This document shows, piece by piece, positions 36,111-47,887 of a DNA stretch of 64,000 bases; the first letter of the stretch is position 1, and each line of letters starts with the position of its first letter. Made by a program: the position numbers and the translations under genes. The notes beneath the pieces were generated by a model. The model saw only the letters and a program-made list of their open reading frames with translations. It searched no databases and had not been told where the DNA came from. Source of the stretch: Phorcus lineatus (taxonomy: Eukaryota > Mollusca > Gastropoda > Trochida > Trochidae); the NCBI GenBank assembly GCA_921293015.1, contig OV121086.1, positions 33,417,194-33,481,193 of the forward strand. The letters run 5' to 3'.

Positions 36111-37176
36111 AAATCGACATAACCTTGCTAGCTGAAATTAGTTATCATCCCTTAATCATGTGTTGCGAACATTCAGTTTTATCAGGTACTATACAAACTT
36201 ACGTGATGATACTAAATATGTAATTCAAACTGTATCGAAGAAGCTGGATTAAAAAGGGATAAACAATTTAAGTGAACCTGTTTTTTATTTGTTGAATTTT
36301 GCTGAACTGATAACTCATTAAAGCTCTTACCTTATCTAAATAGAGATATTTAGGAATTTAGGATGTTGGCATGTTAAACTTGTGTAGGAAAACTATATAT
36401 GTTTTCATATAGAGGTACATAATAGGCCTATCGATCATTCAGCGATCGATCACATGGTATCATCTATGGACTATTGACGCTATATGGCTTTTAAGAAAGC
36501 AGATTGGAGAAGATATATAGAAGATATACACAATTTCTTTAACGTAGCATATACCTCATGTGTACGGCGTGTAGCCAAGCTTGAACATATGGCCTTCCTT
36601 GATATTTCTGACCTTTCCATCAAACGTTCGCCATGATAGCCCATTTGGTTTTAAAACAGTGTCAACGAGGACAAATCGTGGCAATATGTAGTCCAAAAGT
36701 CATGTGAAGGACATGGCTTCATGATATTGCCTTGCCTTGGTACCGATTTACCCAATTAAACCAAATGTGTCTCCCGCGTGTCCTAATTTAAAAGTTATGT
36801 GTTAATATGATATACTTTGATAATAATAATATGATATTATAAGAATTATCTTTATCATTGCCAAATCATGTTCATGTATATTGACGATTTATGATTTATT
36901 GATATGACTTGACAATTTTATGAAGTGATGTCAAAGTGAGCAGAAGTATACTGTTTATATGTTATTGTTGTGAAAAAGATAAATAATCATAGATCTCATT
37001 TATAAGACGATTAATCATACAACATACTCTGGCATTCATGCAGTTCGCATTTGATATTTATATAGGTATTATGATTTTTCAAGATAACAAAAAACACTTT
37101 GAATATATCTTATGATAGAAAGGATTGCACATTGAGTTTCTCTCCTTTTGAAAGTCTTGTATAACTGAGAACATCA
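36111..37176. other. AT-rich DNA within block D
   Basis: No gene, repeat or RNA recognised. Confidence 0.4.
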
Positions 37177-37311
37177 AAGGGACATTTAATAGACCCATCA
37201 ATATTTTCCTATGAAGTTTTCTGCAGTGATTACCTGTGCATCATGAACTGTCATCACCAATGGATTGTAGAGAAAAATGATCAGTAGCCCTATTTCCCTG
37301 AGACAGATTAG
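37177..37311 (+). pseudogene. Coding relic P (copy 3), Cys-rich exon, inverted copy
   Basis: The plus strand reads KGHLIDPSIFSYEVFCSDYL then CIMNCHHQWIVEKNDQ, a stop (37285-37287), then PYFPETD and a second stop (37309-37311). Compared with the copy at 18904-19068 it lacks four residues after GH, and the last cysteine of C-x3-C-x3-C is tryptophan. The premature stop suggests decay. The ETD-stop terminus is shared. Confidence 0.5.
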
Positions 37312-38176
37312 GTTATTTCAAATTTCAGTGCAATCTTACAACCTGCATTATATAATAAAGGGAAATCACGTCACTCTGCCTGAATAGTTCAAATTTATGT
37401 GATCACACTCAGGAGTGATACAGCAGAAGAAAAAAATGAATGGATATATTTCATTGAGTGTTAAACTCCATGAAAGAAGTTACTTTCAAGCATGTTAATG
37501 GTATCTTCCTTAAAAAGGAATTTGGTATTATCAAAGGCCTCAACTCTGTAGATTTGCAGACTTGTAGGAACGAACGGGGTTTTCTCCGGCATTTTCTTAG
37601 TAATAGCGCATAAACTTTTAGGAGTTTAAACCCCGTCTCCACTAATTACAGTTGAGTTGCTGAACATGTGAATATTTACATTTAGTGTATTTTCAGAGAG
37701 CTTAACAATGGATGTCTAATTTTGTAGTGAATATTTTATGAGATAAAAACTTTCAATGTAACATCTCTCTAATTTGTCGATTGATTTGGAGAATGAAAGA
37801 GAAAGTTGAAAATTGACGTTGTTTTTCTCTGATGATGAAAAATTATTGCTTCAATTTTGGATGTGAAGCTATTTCATAGAAGACAAAGGAACGCTCTCTG
37901 CTTTTGTCAATATGTCCGGTGTTCATTATAAAAAAACCTAACGATTACCAAGGGAGAAAAATAAAATGTACAAATGGGTCAACTTTGAACTTTGCACGCC
38001 ACAAAATAAATACGACTACAGTATACCTTTCACTTTCGGATCTGGTGCTACTTCACAAAAGAGCGCTAGCATGCTTTTTCTCATTGCATATGTCAGTATT
38101 TCCTGTGTTCATTATCATCAAAGCTTAACGATCAGCAAGGGAGTTCTGCCAAGGACACATGCGATGGAAATACTTG
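37312..38176. other. AT-rich DNA, nothing recognised
   Basis: Frames 37451-37642 (minus), 37904-38128 and 37966-38181 (plus) overlap each other or lack motifs. Confidence 0.45.
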
Positions 38177-39175
38177 TATGAGGGTTGTCCCAAAAGTATC
38201 CGGCCTGAATATGAAAACATGCCTGAAACGCAACCATACTGTGCGTGCATAAGAAAATTCATTGACGTGTAAATGGCATGAAAATCACAAGATGCATACT
38301 CTTCAATTGCATATAACAGCCTGTCATTCAAGGGTACCCTCACATCTTTTACCGAAATGGAGAAAAGTGAATGTAGGGCTGTTATCAAATATCTGAGTTA
38401 AAACAAATACACTCCAATGAAAATTCATGGGGATATGTTACAAACATTAGGTGACTCTGCTCCTTCATATAGCACAATTAAACATTGGTGTGCTGAATTT
38501 AAACGGGGTAGAGTAAGCACTAAAGACGAGCCCCGTCCTGATCGTCCATCTGATGTCAAAAAAACCTGGGTTCATCATTTTGATCCTGAGACAAAAAGCC
38601 AAAGCATGCAATGGAAACACGGCACATCACCCACCCCTTAAACGTGTTCCCCCAGTCGGAAGGTCATGACATCCGTTTTCTGGGACTCACAGGGTGTAAT
38701 AATGATTGATTATTTAAAGAAAGGTTCTACAATCAATGGCGTTTATTACGCAAATGAAATACGACAATTACGAGAAAAAGGGAAAGGGTGTAACTGCGCA
38801 AAGGTGCGTGGCTGTTGTAGGACAATGCTCCCGTTCACACCGCCCAAATTGCAGTCAGTGCAGCACAGGATTATGGGTTCAGGATTCCCCCCCCCCCCCC
38901 TGCCTATTCTTCTCCAGACCTAGCCCCCTCAGACTTGTTCCTCTTCCCTCGACTGAAAACAGAGCTCCGTAGCCAAAGGTTTGTCATTGCTGCAGTAGAG
39001 GAGTTTTGGGGTCTCGTGATAAGAAGTGGTTTTCATAGTGGTTGCAGATGTTACAAAAACGCTGGAGCAAATGCATTGAGGTCAAGGTTGATTATGTCGA
39101 AAAATAAGTCATAAACATTTGAATGTTTCTTTGGTTTTGATGGTCAGGCCAGAAATTTTTGGGACACCCCTCGTA
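38177..39175 (+). mobile_element. mariner element (about 995 bp plus TA target duplication)
   Basis: The left TIR begins at 38179 (TGAGGGTTGTCCCAAAAGTA) and the right TIR ends at 39173. Its reverse complement begins CGAGGGGTGTCCCAAAAATT. The ends match at 25 of 30 positions, and TA flanks both (38177-38178, 39174-39175). TIR sequence, TA duplication and transposase fragments identify the mariner (DD34D) group. Intact relatives are about 1.3 kb, so about 0.3 kb is missing. Confidence 0.95.
38357..39107 (+). pseudogene. mariner transposase pseudogene (DD34D group)
   Basis: The start ATG at 38357 gives MEKSECRAVIKYLS, then a stop codon. The frame resumes with HGDMLQTLGDSAPSYSTIKH and CAEFKRGR, the N-terminal helix-turn-helix DNA-binding region. 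A deletion then joins PSDVKK directly to WVHHFDPETK, removing the rest of the DNA-binding domain and the first catalytic aspartate (normally in a TGDE-like motif just before WVHH). A frameshift follows near 38640, then VFWDSQGV, DNAPVHTAQ with the second catalytic Asp (preceded by a stop), an expanded C tract with a frameshift near 38887-38900, SPDLAPSD with the third Asp, and a C-terminus ending DYVEK-stop. Full-length proteins are about 345 residues. Multiple stops and frameshifts make it inactive. Confidence 0.95.
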
Positions 39176-39825
39176 TCTGGGACAAACCATTGAAAATCGA
39201 TAAATGAATGAGTCAAATAATTGGATAGCGCAATTACAACCTTGTAAAATTAATCATAAGTAAGCAACTTTAATTTTGCCAAAAACATTATTTTGAGTAA
39301 TGTTTGATTTATCTCCAAAATTGTTATTAATCTATGGTGCAAAATCTATATAAGGATATTAAAGTTGCTTTCCGTAAACTTGGTACATTTTGTTTTCACG
39401 CTCTATTCTCATTTAGCAACATCTATGATGTCAAATACTATTTAATGCACATTCATGATTCACGCAATCTTGTTATAAATATTCAAATTTAACTTGAGAA
39501 GTTCAAGTACACTACCCCATAGGAGTTTGTTTCCTTGCATGTTAAGTGTTAATTATGCAGATCTCACGATAGGAATTTGTGTTCTTGCATGTTAAGTATT
39601 AATTATTCAAATATTTCGTGCTACATGATCATTCTGTATTCAAGCTTCAATGTATTTTGGTAACAGATTTGGCAGATGACGCCAGATCAACATGCATGCC
39701 GTTTAACATAACTGTTAGTCATTGTAGTGAAGTTGGTATGTATCAATTCATAAGTTTATGATTCAGTATTTTGATTTTATCAATACGAATTTTGAGTTGA
39801 CAGTTTTTTCGTAGTATAGAGGTAC
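39176..39825. other. AT-rich DNA with a short local duplication
   Basis: Two copies of a roughly 58-bp segment (about 39525-39545 onward and 39571 onward) share ATAGGARTTTGTKTYCTTGC and ATGTTAAGTRTTAATTAT. Nothing else recognised. Confidence 0.45.
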
Positions 39826-39965
39826 CCATTTGTACAGGTGGGTGAACTGATTGCAATGCAGATGAAGCGCCTTGCCCAAGAACACATCACAGTGTATGAC
39901 CCAGGTCAAAAGTTTTTAATCTCCACGAGATTCGAAATCCGCCCCGTTGGCATGAGAGGCCAGCA
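39826..39965 (-). mobile_element. tRNA-derived SINE fragment
   Basis: The minus strand reads GCCTCTCATGCCAACGGGGC followed by a degenerate B box, TTTCGAATCTC. About 50 bp further on is TTGGGCAAGGCGCTTCATC..CAATCAGTTCACCCACCTGTACAAATGGG (given in separated parts). The last part resembles 3' domains I associate with invertebrate SINEs. The tRNA-like half matches the fragment at 27735-27806. The 63-codon plus frame at 39838-40029 is antisense to it and not a gene. Confidence 0.6.
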
Positions 39966-40191
39966 AACTATGAAGCCTTTGATGTTATATTTTTCCGAAA
40001 TATTGCACTCATCTACCGAAAAAGTGTGATTATATAGTGAGATTTATCTTAATTTTGATTTGATAAACTGCCTTGTACTTGCACTTGGATGGATGTGATG
40101 TTGCATGAAATGTTCATACTCATCAATCAACTTATCATTCACAATCTGTCCATATGATCATCCAAGTTATGGGTGCAAGCCATCCCTCCCA

Positions 40192-40578
40192 ACAGAGGTA
40201 GCTCCGTCATAAATTTCTATACAATCACTGTCCTAATACGAACGTTTCTCATTCTAGAAATATAAATGACTGATTTGATGCAATCAAAATTAGTTGTGCA
40301 ATCAGCGATGCCTCAATTATTACGCATGCTTTCGGAAAGCTATATCTTATTCGAATATGCACTTTGCACTTTTAGTCTTCTTTACAGAACACTTTTGCCT
40401 TATTTAGCGACTACATCATTGCATATTCCTACGTGGCAACAAATATGTTATCCATGCAAATATTTCGAGGTAGTTCATTTTGAAATATTTTGCCGTCAGA
40501 GTAATCTGCATGGATCCTGAATAGAGGCCATCTTAGAACAGAGCTTATATAGGAATCAACTTACGGAGCTACCTCTGT
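40192..40578. mobile_element. MITE-like element, family A, copy 2 (complete)
   Basis: Perfect 16-bp terminal inverted repeats: ACAGAGGTAGCTCCGT at 40192-40207 and its complement at 40563-40578. The 387-bp element has an interior homologous to 910-1343. The 84-codon frame 40266-40520 lies inside and has no motif. The target duplication is not obvious, so the superfamily is open. Confidence 0.8.
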
Positions 40579-41840
40579 GGGGAGAGAATGGGTTGTAAGG
40601 TGTTTTTAAAAATCTGTTGACTCAAATATAACTTTCAATAGTACTAAATTCTCTTGAAGTCGCTAACGTTCCTGTTCATTGGGCATTAAGCTACCAGTAC
40701 ACACGTAAAAAAATGGTGATGTATATGCTTCGAAACCCCAACATAACGTCATTTTGCACAGCAAAATTTTCCTCTTCAACAAAATAAAAACTTTTCTTTA
40801 TGTGCCTGTAGCCCTGACATTTATTGTACAATATCAGATGCTAAGAGCCTTCCAGTAACAAATTTGTACGTGTATGATGACCATGACCTTGTTCATCTTG
40901 ATTTCAAAGTCGTGATATGGGCGTTTTATAATATGTTAACCACCTTTTTAAAAATTGTTTTTTACCCGTGCGTTTCTTTTTTCGTTGAGTGTTTTGTATA
41001 TTGAATATAACGATGAAGTTTAGTTCCCGATTTTTCATTCCATTGAATGGAAAAATCATGTTCTTCTTTTAGCTTGTAATTTTACAAATGCACTCAATGA
41101 ACTCTATAGGAGATCAGGTCTGTAAAGTTCATAGTAATGGAACCTAACTCCAAAGTAAGTTTGTATTTTCTTGCGAACATAAGATATTTTTACAGCAGAA
41201 TTTTACTACAACCTTTTACTTTTGATAATATAACCATGATTTTGGCGAAATTAAAAGTAAATAATGAGTAATACTCTTTGAAGTTATTTTCAACAAAACA
41301 AAACGAGACGGTATATCTATAGTTCAATACTAACGATATATGCATATATATGAGTAGAAATAATATAAATGATAACAAAAAATAGAAAAAAAAGAAGGAA
41401 ATGAAGGTAAATTTAAGTTGATTGTGTTGAGGTATTTGACCCTAATTTGCTTTTACATCTAAACAAGCTAAGTATAAATCCTCACCTTCATATTGATGAT
41501 GAAGCCGTAAACAAATCTGACTCGATGTTGTACGGGGTTCACAGACAAATAGACTGGCATTGATTAAGGTCTATTCTTGGCTGTTCCCAACCTTCCCCCG
41601 GTAAACACTTAGTGTCGTGGAAGTAACTGTGTACAAGCTTTTAGAAAATATAACGTTGAGGTTTCACATTATAAAATAAGCAAAAACGATTCCAAAACTA
41701 CGAAACCTGTTCAAGAACTGCACAACAAATGAGCGGTCTTCCTTACTATAGCGATCTCATTGGCAAATCCACTTAGTTTAAACGAGAAAAAGTGCTTTGT
41801 CAGCATTAGCTTATAACTCATTGAATACTTATTGTTATTG
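40579..41840. other. AT-rich DNA, nothing recognised
   Basis: No repeat, RNA or coding signal seen. Confidence 0.5.
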
Positions 41841-44711
41841 TTACCTACGAGGGCAATCACACCGGGGTTCATATTCTTCATACGATGCCATAGGACAAAA
41901 TATCACTTTTTCATTGTGACGTCACGTCAAAAATAATGCTTCGACGTCACAGTTAGCCTATGACGTTGTGTTCCAAATGCGCCTATGTCTATGCTTGGAT
42001 TAGTTATCTTGATTTCTCGACTTCGTTAACAGAATATCATATCCGTGTCCATGACATACTATGTTTACGACACTCGTGCCTTAATATCAGTGTATCCCTC
42101 GCTCTCGCTCGGTAAATACTAATATTAACCACTCATGAAGAGTATTTTAACAGTTTTGCCTGTGTTTCTATGTAGCTGCTACAAAGGAATCTAAGAAGCT
42201 AGGCTGTCTGAGTATGACTTCTACAACACCTATATATATGTGATGAGAGTTGTTTAGACCTTAGCAATTTTGTGTCAGTTCCATTAGTAATCATCTTGAG
42301 CTATAGAATCCTCAATGCTGGTTCACGCACTTGACTTGACTTTCAGCGTAGATGGATGATGACCAGGTCTAACATTATCAACTTCCGGTTGCTACATTAC
42401 CACAGCATTCATGTAACTTCCTGTCTCTAATGATGGCGATAGATGTTCTCACCTTGAAAGGTGTTCGAGGAACTGACACATACTTACTTTTAAAAATGTT
42501 TGTATTCAACATTTGTTGACACTGTTTAAAACTTAAATACGTTTTGACGTGGAGATAAAGAGTCAATGTTATTCATGCAAATAAGTTTAGATTTCGAGAC
42601 AGTTTTGATTAATTATTGATGTCTGCTTTCATATTTTAGAAAAAGAGTTGTTAGCCCATTGAAAACAATTCCAAAGCTTCATTTACGAATCCTTTACTGT
42701 TCGGTTTGCACGAGTCAGTTTGTCTTTCTCTGACAGTGCTATGCTTTGTAGGAATTGTTACCGATAACGGTCACATAATGAAATAGTGTAACCTTTTCTC
42801 TAGGAGAAATAATAGTGCATGACAATTTGTCTAGTAAAGTGAGACTTTTTCATGTTTGTTTCTGATTTCAACATTTGGTGTACCTTTTTATACATGACAT
42901 GTGGTTCGTATGAACAAAGAAGATCGTAGACGTTGCAACAACACTTCCTATGTTATTAACTGGTTTGTCATCTGGCCTGTAGGTGTTTTACTATATGGTC
43001 ATTTTGTTCTTAAGTGAGACAAGAAGAGAAGCATATCGTTGCTTTAGCAACACTTGCTAAAAAAAGTCAATGATTTGAATATAATAAGTAAATTAGTTAC
43101 GAACTCTTTGAATACTTAAAATTCATCATATTGATTAATATATTTCAAAATGTAATAGGATGCAAAAATAAGTCATAAATTAATAGGTTCTCAAACAATA
43201 TTTAACATGGTGTCAAATGTCTGTGATTGTATAACTGAATAGTCCGAAAGGTTGATAAAATCCTTGACATAATTTCTCCGATTCTAGAATTATGGAGAAA
43301 CTTTTAACCAGATTCGCAGCTGTTAAACAGAATCAACTGACATATTTAGGTCATACACAGACTATTGTAGAGAGGAAGTAGTTTTGAGTGAAAGAGTGAA
43401 GCTGTCATCTGTGCTACACATCCAAGTGAAGATTTCTTGAGAGTCTCTGGCGTGCGTCAACATGTTGTTCTCTGATTTGAGAGACTGACATGAAGATACC
43501 GACTAAAATAGAACTTAGGTTTCAGTTTGATGCATTGTTAATAAGAATTTAATAATGAATATAGCTGTAGGTTATAGTGACACTACCGGTCAGTTGCTAG
43601 TCTCGGAATAGTCCGGATTGACTTTAGTTTCCCCTGCATTCACTATTTTACGAGAAGCATATGACACACTTGGGTTTTCATTGATTTCACAGTTCACAGA
43701 CACAATTTTATTGAATATTAAGATAGTGAACAAATAACTGGATACTAATGTTTCTATGGGGAATCAATAAGCATGTTACAATGGGGGAAACTCTTGTGAA
43801 CTGGAAAACTGTTATCTGATGCTTTTAAAACGTTCAGTAACCTTTACCTTCATGTGTGCTTTCACAATGTACATATATATATTTTCATATAAACTTTGAT
43901 ACGTGTCATTGTTTTAACAATCAATTCAATGATAAATAGTGCCTGTCATATCAGTTTTCAGTGCACTTTTGATACATCTGATAGATTAAGTAATGACATT
44001 TAAAAATACTCACATTTCTGTAGGATGAATAAGTAATTTTATTTTGTAATCGTAAAGTGGTATAGTTCCTCGCCTACAGACTGGGTAAAACTGTTACACT
44101 GACTGATTCATTAGACGATATTACTCAGAAACATATAACTTATCACCAACGTAAATTTATGATTCATTCGAACCTTTAAAAAATTACAAATTCATAATAA
44201 TTTCAAATAACATTTTTAGTAAAATACGTTTCTTTTATCCATACATGAACAATAAAACATAACATAAAAAAGTTACACTATTAAATGAAAATCCAATTTG
44301 ACAAACTGACTTTGTTAAATATAGGCCTACATTTTGAAAAACAGTTTAAAAGACAATGTTGATAATAATGAACATTTATCTCGTCATTTCGTTACATTAA
44401 TCAAAAACATATTTACAAATTAAGTCATTAGTATTTTAACATAATGAATAAATTTGTTATGAAGTCACAAAGAAATTAGGTCAGTTTATAGAGTGAGGTA
44501 CATATAGATATTAGGCACAAGAATGTCATGGACATGATTATTATATTCTGTTACTGTCGAAAAATTAAAGAATATAATAAAAAAAATATATTCTTTTTCA
44601 ACACAGAAGGATTACCAGCAGTCACGCAATGACGTAAATTAGCGAAAGCAGATGTGACATCACAATGAAAATATATTTAATATAAATATATGTGACTGCC
44701 CTCGTAGGTAA
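41841..44711. mobile_element. 2.87-kb DNA element with 21-bp TIRs, non-coding
   Basis: 41841-41861 and the reverse complement of 44691-44711 match at 20 of 21 positions (TTACCTACGAGGGCARTCAC core). A second inverted match, TTTTCATTGTGAYGTCAC, lies about 65 bp in on the left and about 35 bp in on the right. If the TIR starts at CCTACG, a TA duplication flanks it. The left sub-terminal region has TGACGTCA (41917-41924) and, at 42096-42112, a 17-mer identical in inverted orientation to 48576-48592. No open frame above 62 codons lies inside, so it is non-autonomous or the TIRs bracket unrelated captured DNA. Confidence 0.7.
42378..42566 (-). pseudogene. Possible coding relic R'' (copy 3), weak
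   Basis: A 62-codon minus-strand frame near the left end of the 2.87-kb element contains SIAIIRDRKLHE, resembling SVVVMNGDRKLYD of the R relics at 7.1 and 23.8 kb at about seven positions. The flanking ACTTCCTGTCTCTAATGATG also resembles the ATTTCCTGTCTCCATTCAT of those copies. The match is short and may be chance. Confidence 0.2.
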
Positions 44712-44864
44712 TGAAAAAAAGTTGCTTGATAAAAGTTCTATCATCAAGAGAACCATGAACACAATAAGATATCAGCCAAGATGAAAACCGAGGAATCCTC
44801 TTATATCACAGTCCATTGTAGGACCAGGGGACATACAATCAAGCAAGTGATTTCCTTCCATCTA

Positions 44865-44941
44865 GGATCTTTACTTCCTTGCTTCCGCTACACCGAGTAT
44901 TCACCGGGGGCTGTTTGAAGATAGTCAGGCAAGAAATCTAA
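44865..44941 (+). pseudogene. Coding relic T2, fragment
   Basis: The plus strand reads GSLLPCFRYTEYSPGAV, then, after a frame slip, KIVRQEI-stop. This parallels GFLLPCFRYTDGFTKG..ETVMQEI-stop at 61881-62072. It begins about 150 bp beyond the right end of the 2.87-kb element. Only the last 25 codons are recognisable. Confidence 0.45.
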
Positions 44942-46972
44942 TTATTGCCAAATTAGTTGACTGTGTGGCGGCAACAAGTTTGCCTGGTTTTGATTTCTGC
45001 AGGTTAAGGAGACCAATATATACTGTGAAACCATCGATTTCTAATGATTTCTCTCCAAAGTGGTGTCTCAAGATAATGTTTCTAAGATTTACTATTAATA
45101 TTGTTTCAAAAAGATAAGAAATTTCAATAGCTTCTGTGAGAAGTGGGACGTGTTTGAGTAACATTAAATGACAGGTAAAATGACATTATCGCTACACATA
45201 GGTAGACTTCCTATATTTTACATAAGATTCATAGTTTCTTAAAAAAACAAACAGTGAGGTTTATTTTGATGTGTTTGCTATTAGGCAACAAATTACCATA
45301 TTATTGCGGTTTAAAATGGACAAAATGACAACCGGACAAGTATATTACGTTACAATAAGTAGGTTATTTAAAAAATTAAGAACAAAAAATTTCTAAACGA
45401 CATCATGAAATCAGAAAGTCAAAGATATTGAATATAATTTTTTTTGGTTTACAAAACGGACCTTTCTGATTGGATCTTGTTTACCGTTTGAAAACATATA
45501 CTTAAATTTGACATCCAATATCTTCCTTATACTTCCATTTGGCACGCAGTTCATCTGGAAATCATATGAAAAAGATGTAAAAGACTATAATTTACAAAAC
45601 TGTATCTACTTTGTAGAATTCATATGTGAAAGTCAATTGGTCCATTGTCATGAGAAGATCTCATCGTCAACATTTCAATGAACATCAATCACTTTCAGTT
45701 GTAAAGAAAGCATAATTTATCGTCATGATTTTTTTAAAAAGTATTAATTGTATTATATTTCATAGTCTAAACTTTAAAATTGCACGGTTCCCTACAATAT
45801 ATTTAGATTGAATAATTTGGAAAAGAAAAAGGTTTATCAGAAAAAGTCACTGCTGAGGTATAATTTTTAACAATCATCTGTTAATGGCATAATCAGATTA
45901 TCAATGACGTTAATGCTTACCATAAATAAGGTAATAGCTTATCAGAAAACAGATACGAGCCCCAAGCAATCTTTCATGTGATATTTCATTTTCATGATAA
46001 TTCACATATGGCTGATTTTAATACAAGCCATCTCATGTATTTCAGTCATAGTGTATGTCATTGTGTCAAATGTCAGCATTGCTTTGAATTCTGAAAGGTT
46101 ATGATTGACGTAAGTGTTTTCCTTGAATGTATATGTATGTGTCCAGAACACTAATAAAAGTCCTTATTTGACGACAATGAAACTAAGATTTATCTCGCTA
46201 TTAGCAACTTCGAAATAAATTATCCTGTAAGTTGTTTGGAGTTCATTTATAACTTATGAAGTCAGCGTTATATCAAGACATTTACAATCTTCACAAATGA
46301 TAACCATCGGGGTTACAATAGAGGGAAATGGGGAACAAGCCACCTCACAGACAACAAATGGAGGAAAGAGCAGGATCAAAAGCAATAGAGGCCATTCAAA
46401 TTACTTTGATTTTCACAAGGCAGCTGCAATTTTTTTTTCTCAAATTCGTCTACAAAAACCTGTTCGCTCTGTAAATCAATGGGTGCTCAATTTATTCATG
46501 CCAAATTTGATAAATTTTAAAGAAAGGTGTTAAAACGAATGATCTATCATTTTATCCTTATTATACATATGACAATGATAAATCTATACATCAAGGCATC
46601 ACTTCTCTTTAATGACACACGCTTGTGAGCAACCATCTATGATTTGTGATAGAAGTATATGACATCTAATGAAAGTATGAAATTGGCGCAGGGTAATCTC
46701 AAGGAAAATTGTCTGTGTAACATAGAAATATCAGAGTCTGTAGGAAATTATCACAAATGATACGATGCATTATGAACAGAAAAAAATATCCTCAAGGGCA
46801 GTTTAAACGGAAACGTTTTAGTTTCCTTTAATCATCATTAGTAATCTGCTCTACACATCTCGTTGTGAAAATATCAAATAAACTTGACATATGTTATATA
46901 ATTTTGAAAAAAAAAAATGAAAGAGAAGCCTCTGTGTCATTGAAAATATATGTAAACGTGTATCTCAATGCA
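44942..46972. other. AT-rich DNA without recognised genes
   Basis: A 79-codon minus frame (44925-45164) contains EISYLFETILIVNLRN, loosely similar to the minus frame of block T1 at 27171-27464. This may mark more of block T. The 78-codon plus frame 46297-46533 has no motif. Confidence 0.4.
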
Positions 46973-47545
46973 TCTCAAACCAGAAGCATTGTTCTCTTCA
47001 ACGTCTATGATCAGGATATTCAAACCATGTAGCTCCTCTCGCATGTTCATGGAGTTTACAAATACATCTGAAACCAGTATCGTTCCTTCTTTCAACGTCT
47101 ATGATCTTAATATTCAGGCCATGTAGCTCCTCTCGCTCCTCTCGCATGTTCATGGAGTTTACAAATACATCTCAAACCAGTATCGTTCCTACTTTCAACG
47201 TCTATGATCATAATACTCAGGCCATATAGCTCCTCTCGCATGTTCATGGAGTTTACAAATGCATCTGAAACCAGTATCGTTCCTACTTTCAACGTCTATG
47301 ATCAGGATATTCAAGCCATGTAGCTCCTCTCGCTCCTCTCGCATGTTCATGGAGTTTACAAATGCATCTGAAACCAGTATCGTTCCTACATTCGACGTCT
47401 ATGATCGAATATTCAAGCCAAGTAACTCCTCTCGCTCCTCTCGCATGTTCATGGAGCTTACAAATACATCTCAAACCGGTATCGTTCCTACATTTAACTT
47501 TTAAGATCAGGATATTTAAGCCTTGTAGCTCCTCTTGCTCCTCAT
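46973..47545. repeat. Tandem array, six units of 94 or 103 bp
   Basis: Each unit runs from ATCTSAAACCAGTATCGTTC through TTCAACGTCTATGATC and CATGTAGCTCCTCTCG to GTTCATGGAGTTTACAAAT. Units 2, 4 and 5 carry an extra CTCCTCTCG (9 bp), making 102-103 bp; units 1 and 3 are 94 bp; the last is partial. Both 94 and 103 leave remainder 1 on division by 3, so no frame is kept through the array and the overlapping open frames are not genes. Confidence 0.95.
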
Positions 47546-47887
47546 TATCATCTGCAGAATATCAAAACCAAATCAAAAAGTATAAGTTCATGGTGAGTTG
47601 CTGCTGCAAGTGTACCTATAAAAGTAAGTTTTAGGTTGAAGTTACCATTTTGACTTTAGAAACATTCTGTGCAATGACTTTTATTGACCATTGAATGAGT
47701 ATCAACGAATTATAGACGATATCTTTTAATAGAGAACTTTGAAGTGAACAATAGAAAATGTTTTTATTTGAATTGTGACATTGAGGAAATATTTGATTTA
47801 CGTTTGGGAGGATACTCTTCATTTCCTACAAGGGTTATCTTTTCTTTGTAAAATGTAAGGTCATTGTGAAATGATAATATATTCTTA
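47546..47887. other. AT-rich DNA, nothing recognised
   Basis: No feature apart from 47840-47887, which resembles 48450-48515 and belongs to the duplication that follows. Confidence 0.4.

Larger units (their letters stand above)
35500..37340 (+). repeat. Segmental duplication block D (inverted relative to A-C)
   Basis: The plus strand here matches the minus strand of blocks A-C. The S exon, short intron and Q exon (35640-35990) come first. The P exon relic (37177-37311) follows after about 1.2 kb, a Q-to-P spacing and order that also hold on the minus strand for 15.1 to 13.3 kb and 21.1 to 19.0 kb. A LINE tail has inserted at 36027-36110. Confidence 0.65.

Noticed and set aside
47107-47634. 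Several overlapping frames suggesting a repetitive protein (CICKLHEHARGARG and similar)
   Set aside because: They come from the 94/103-bp tandem array. Unit lengths are not multiples of three, and frames exist on both strands.
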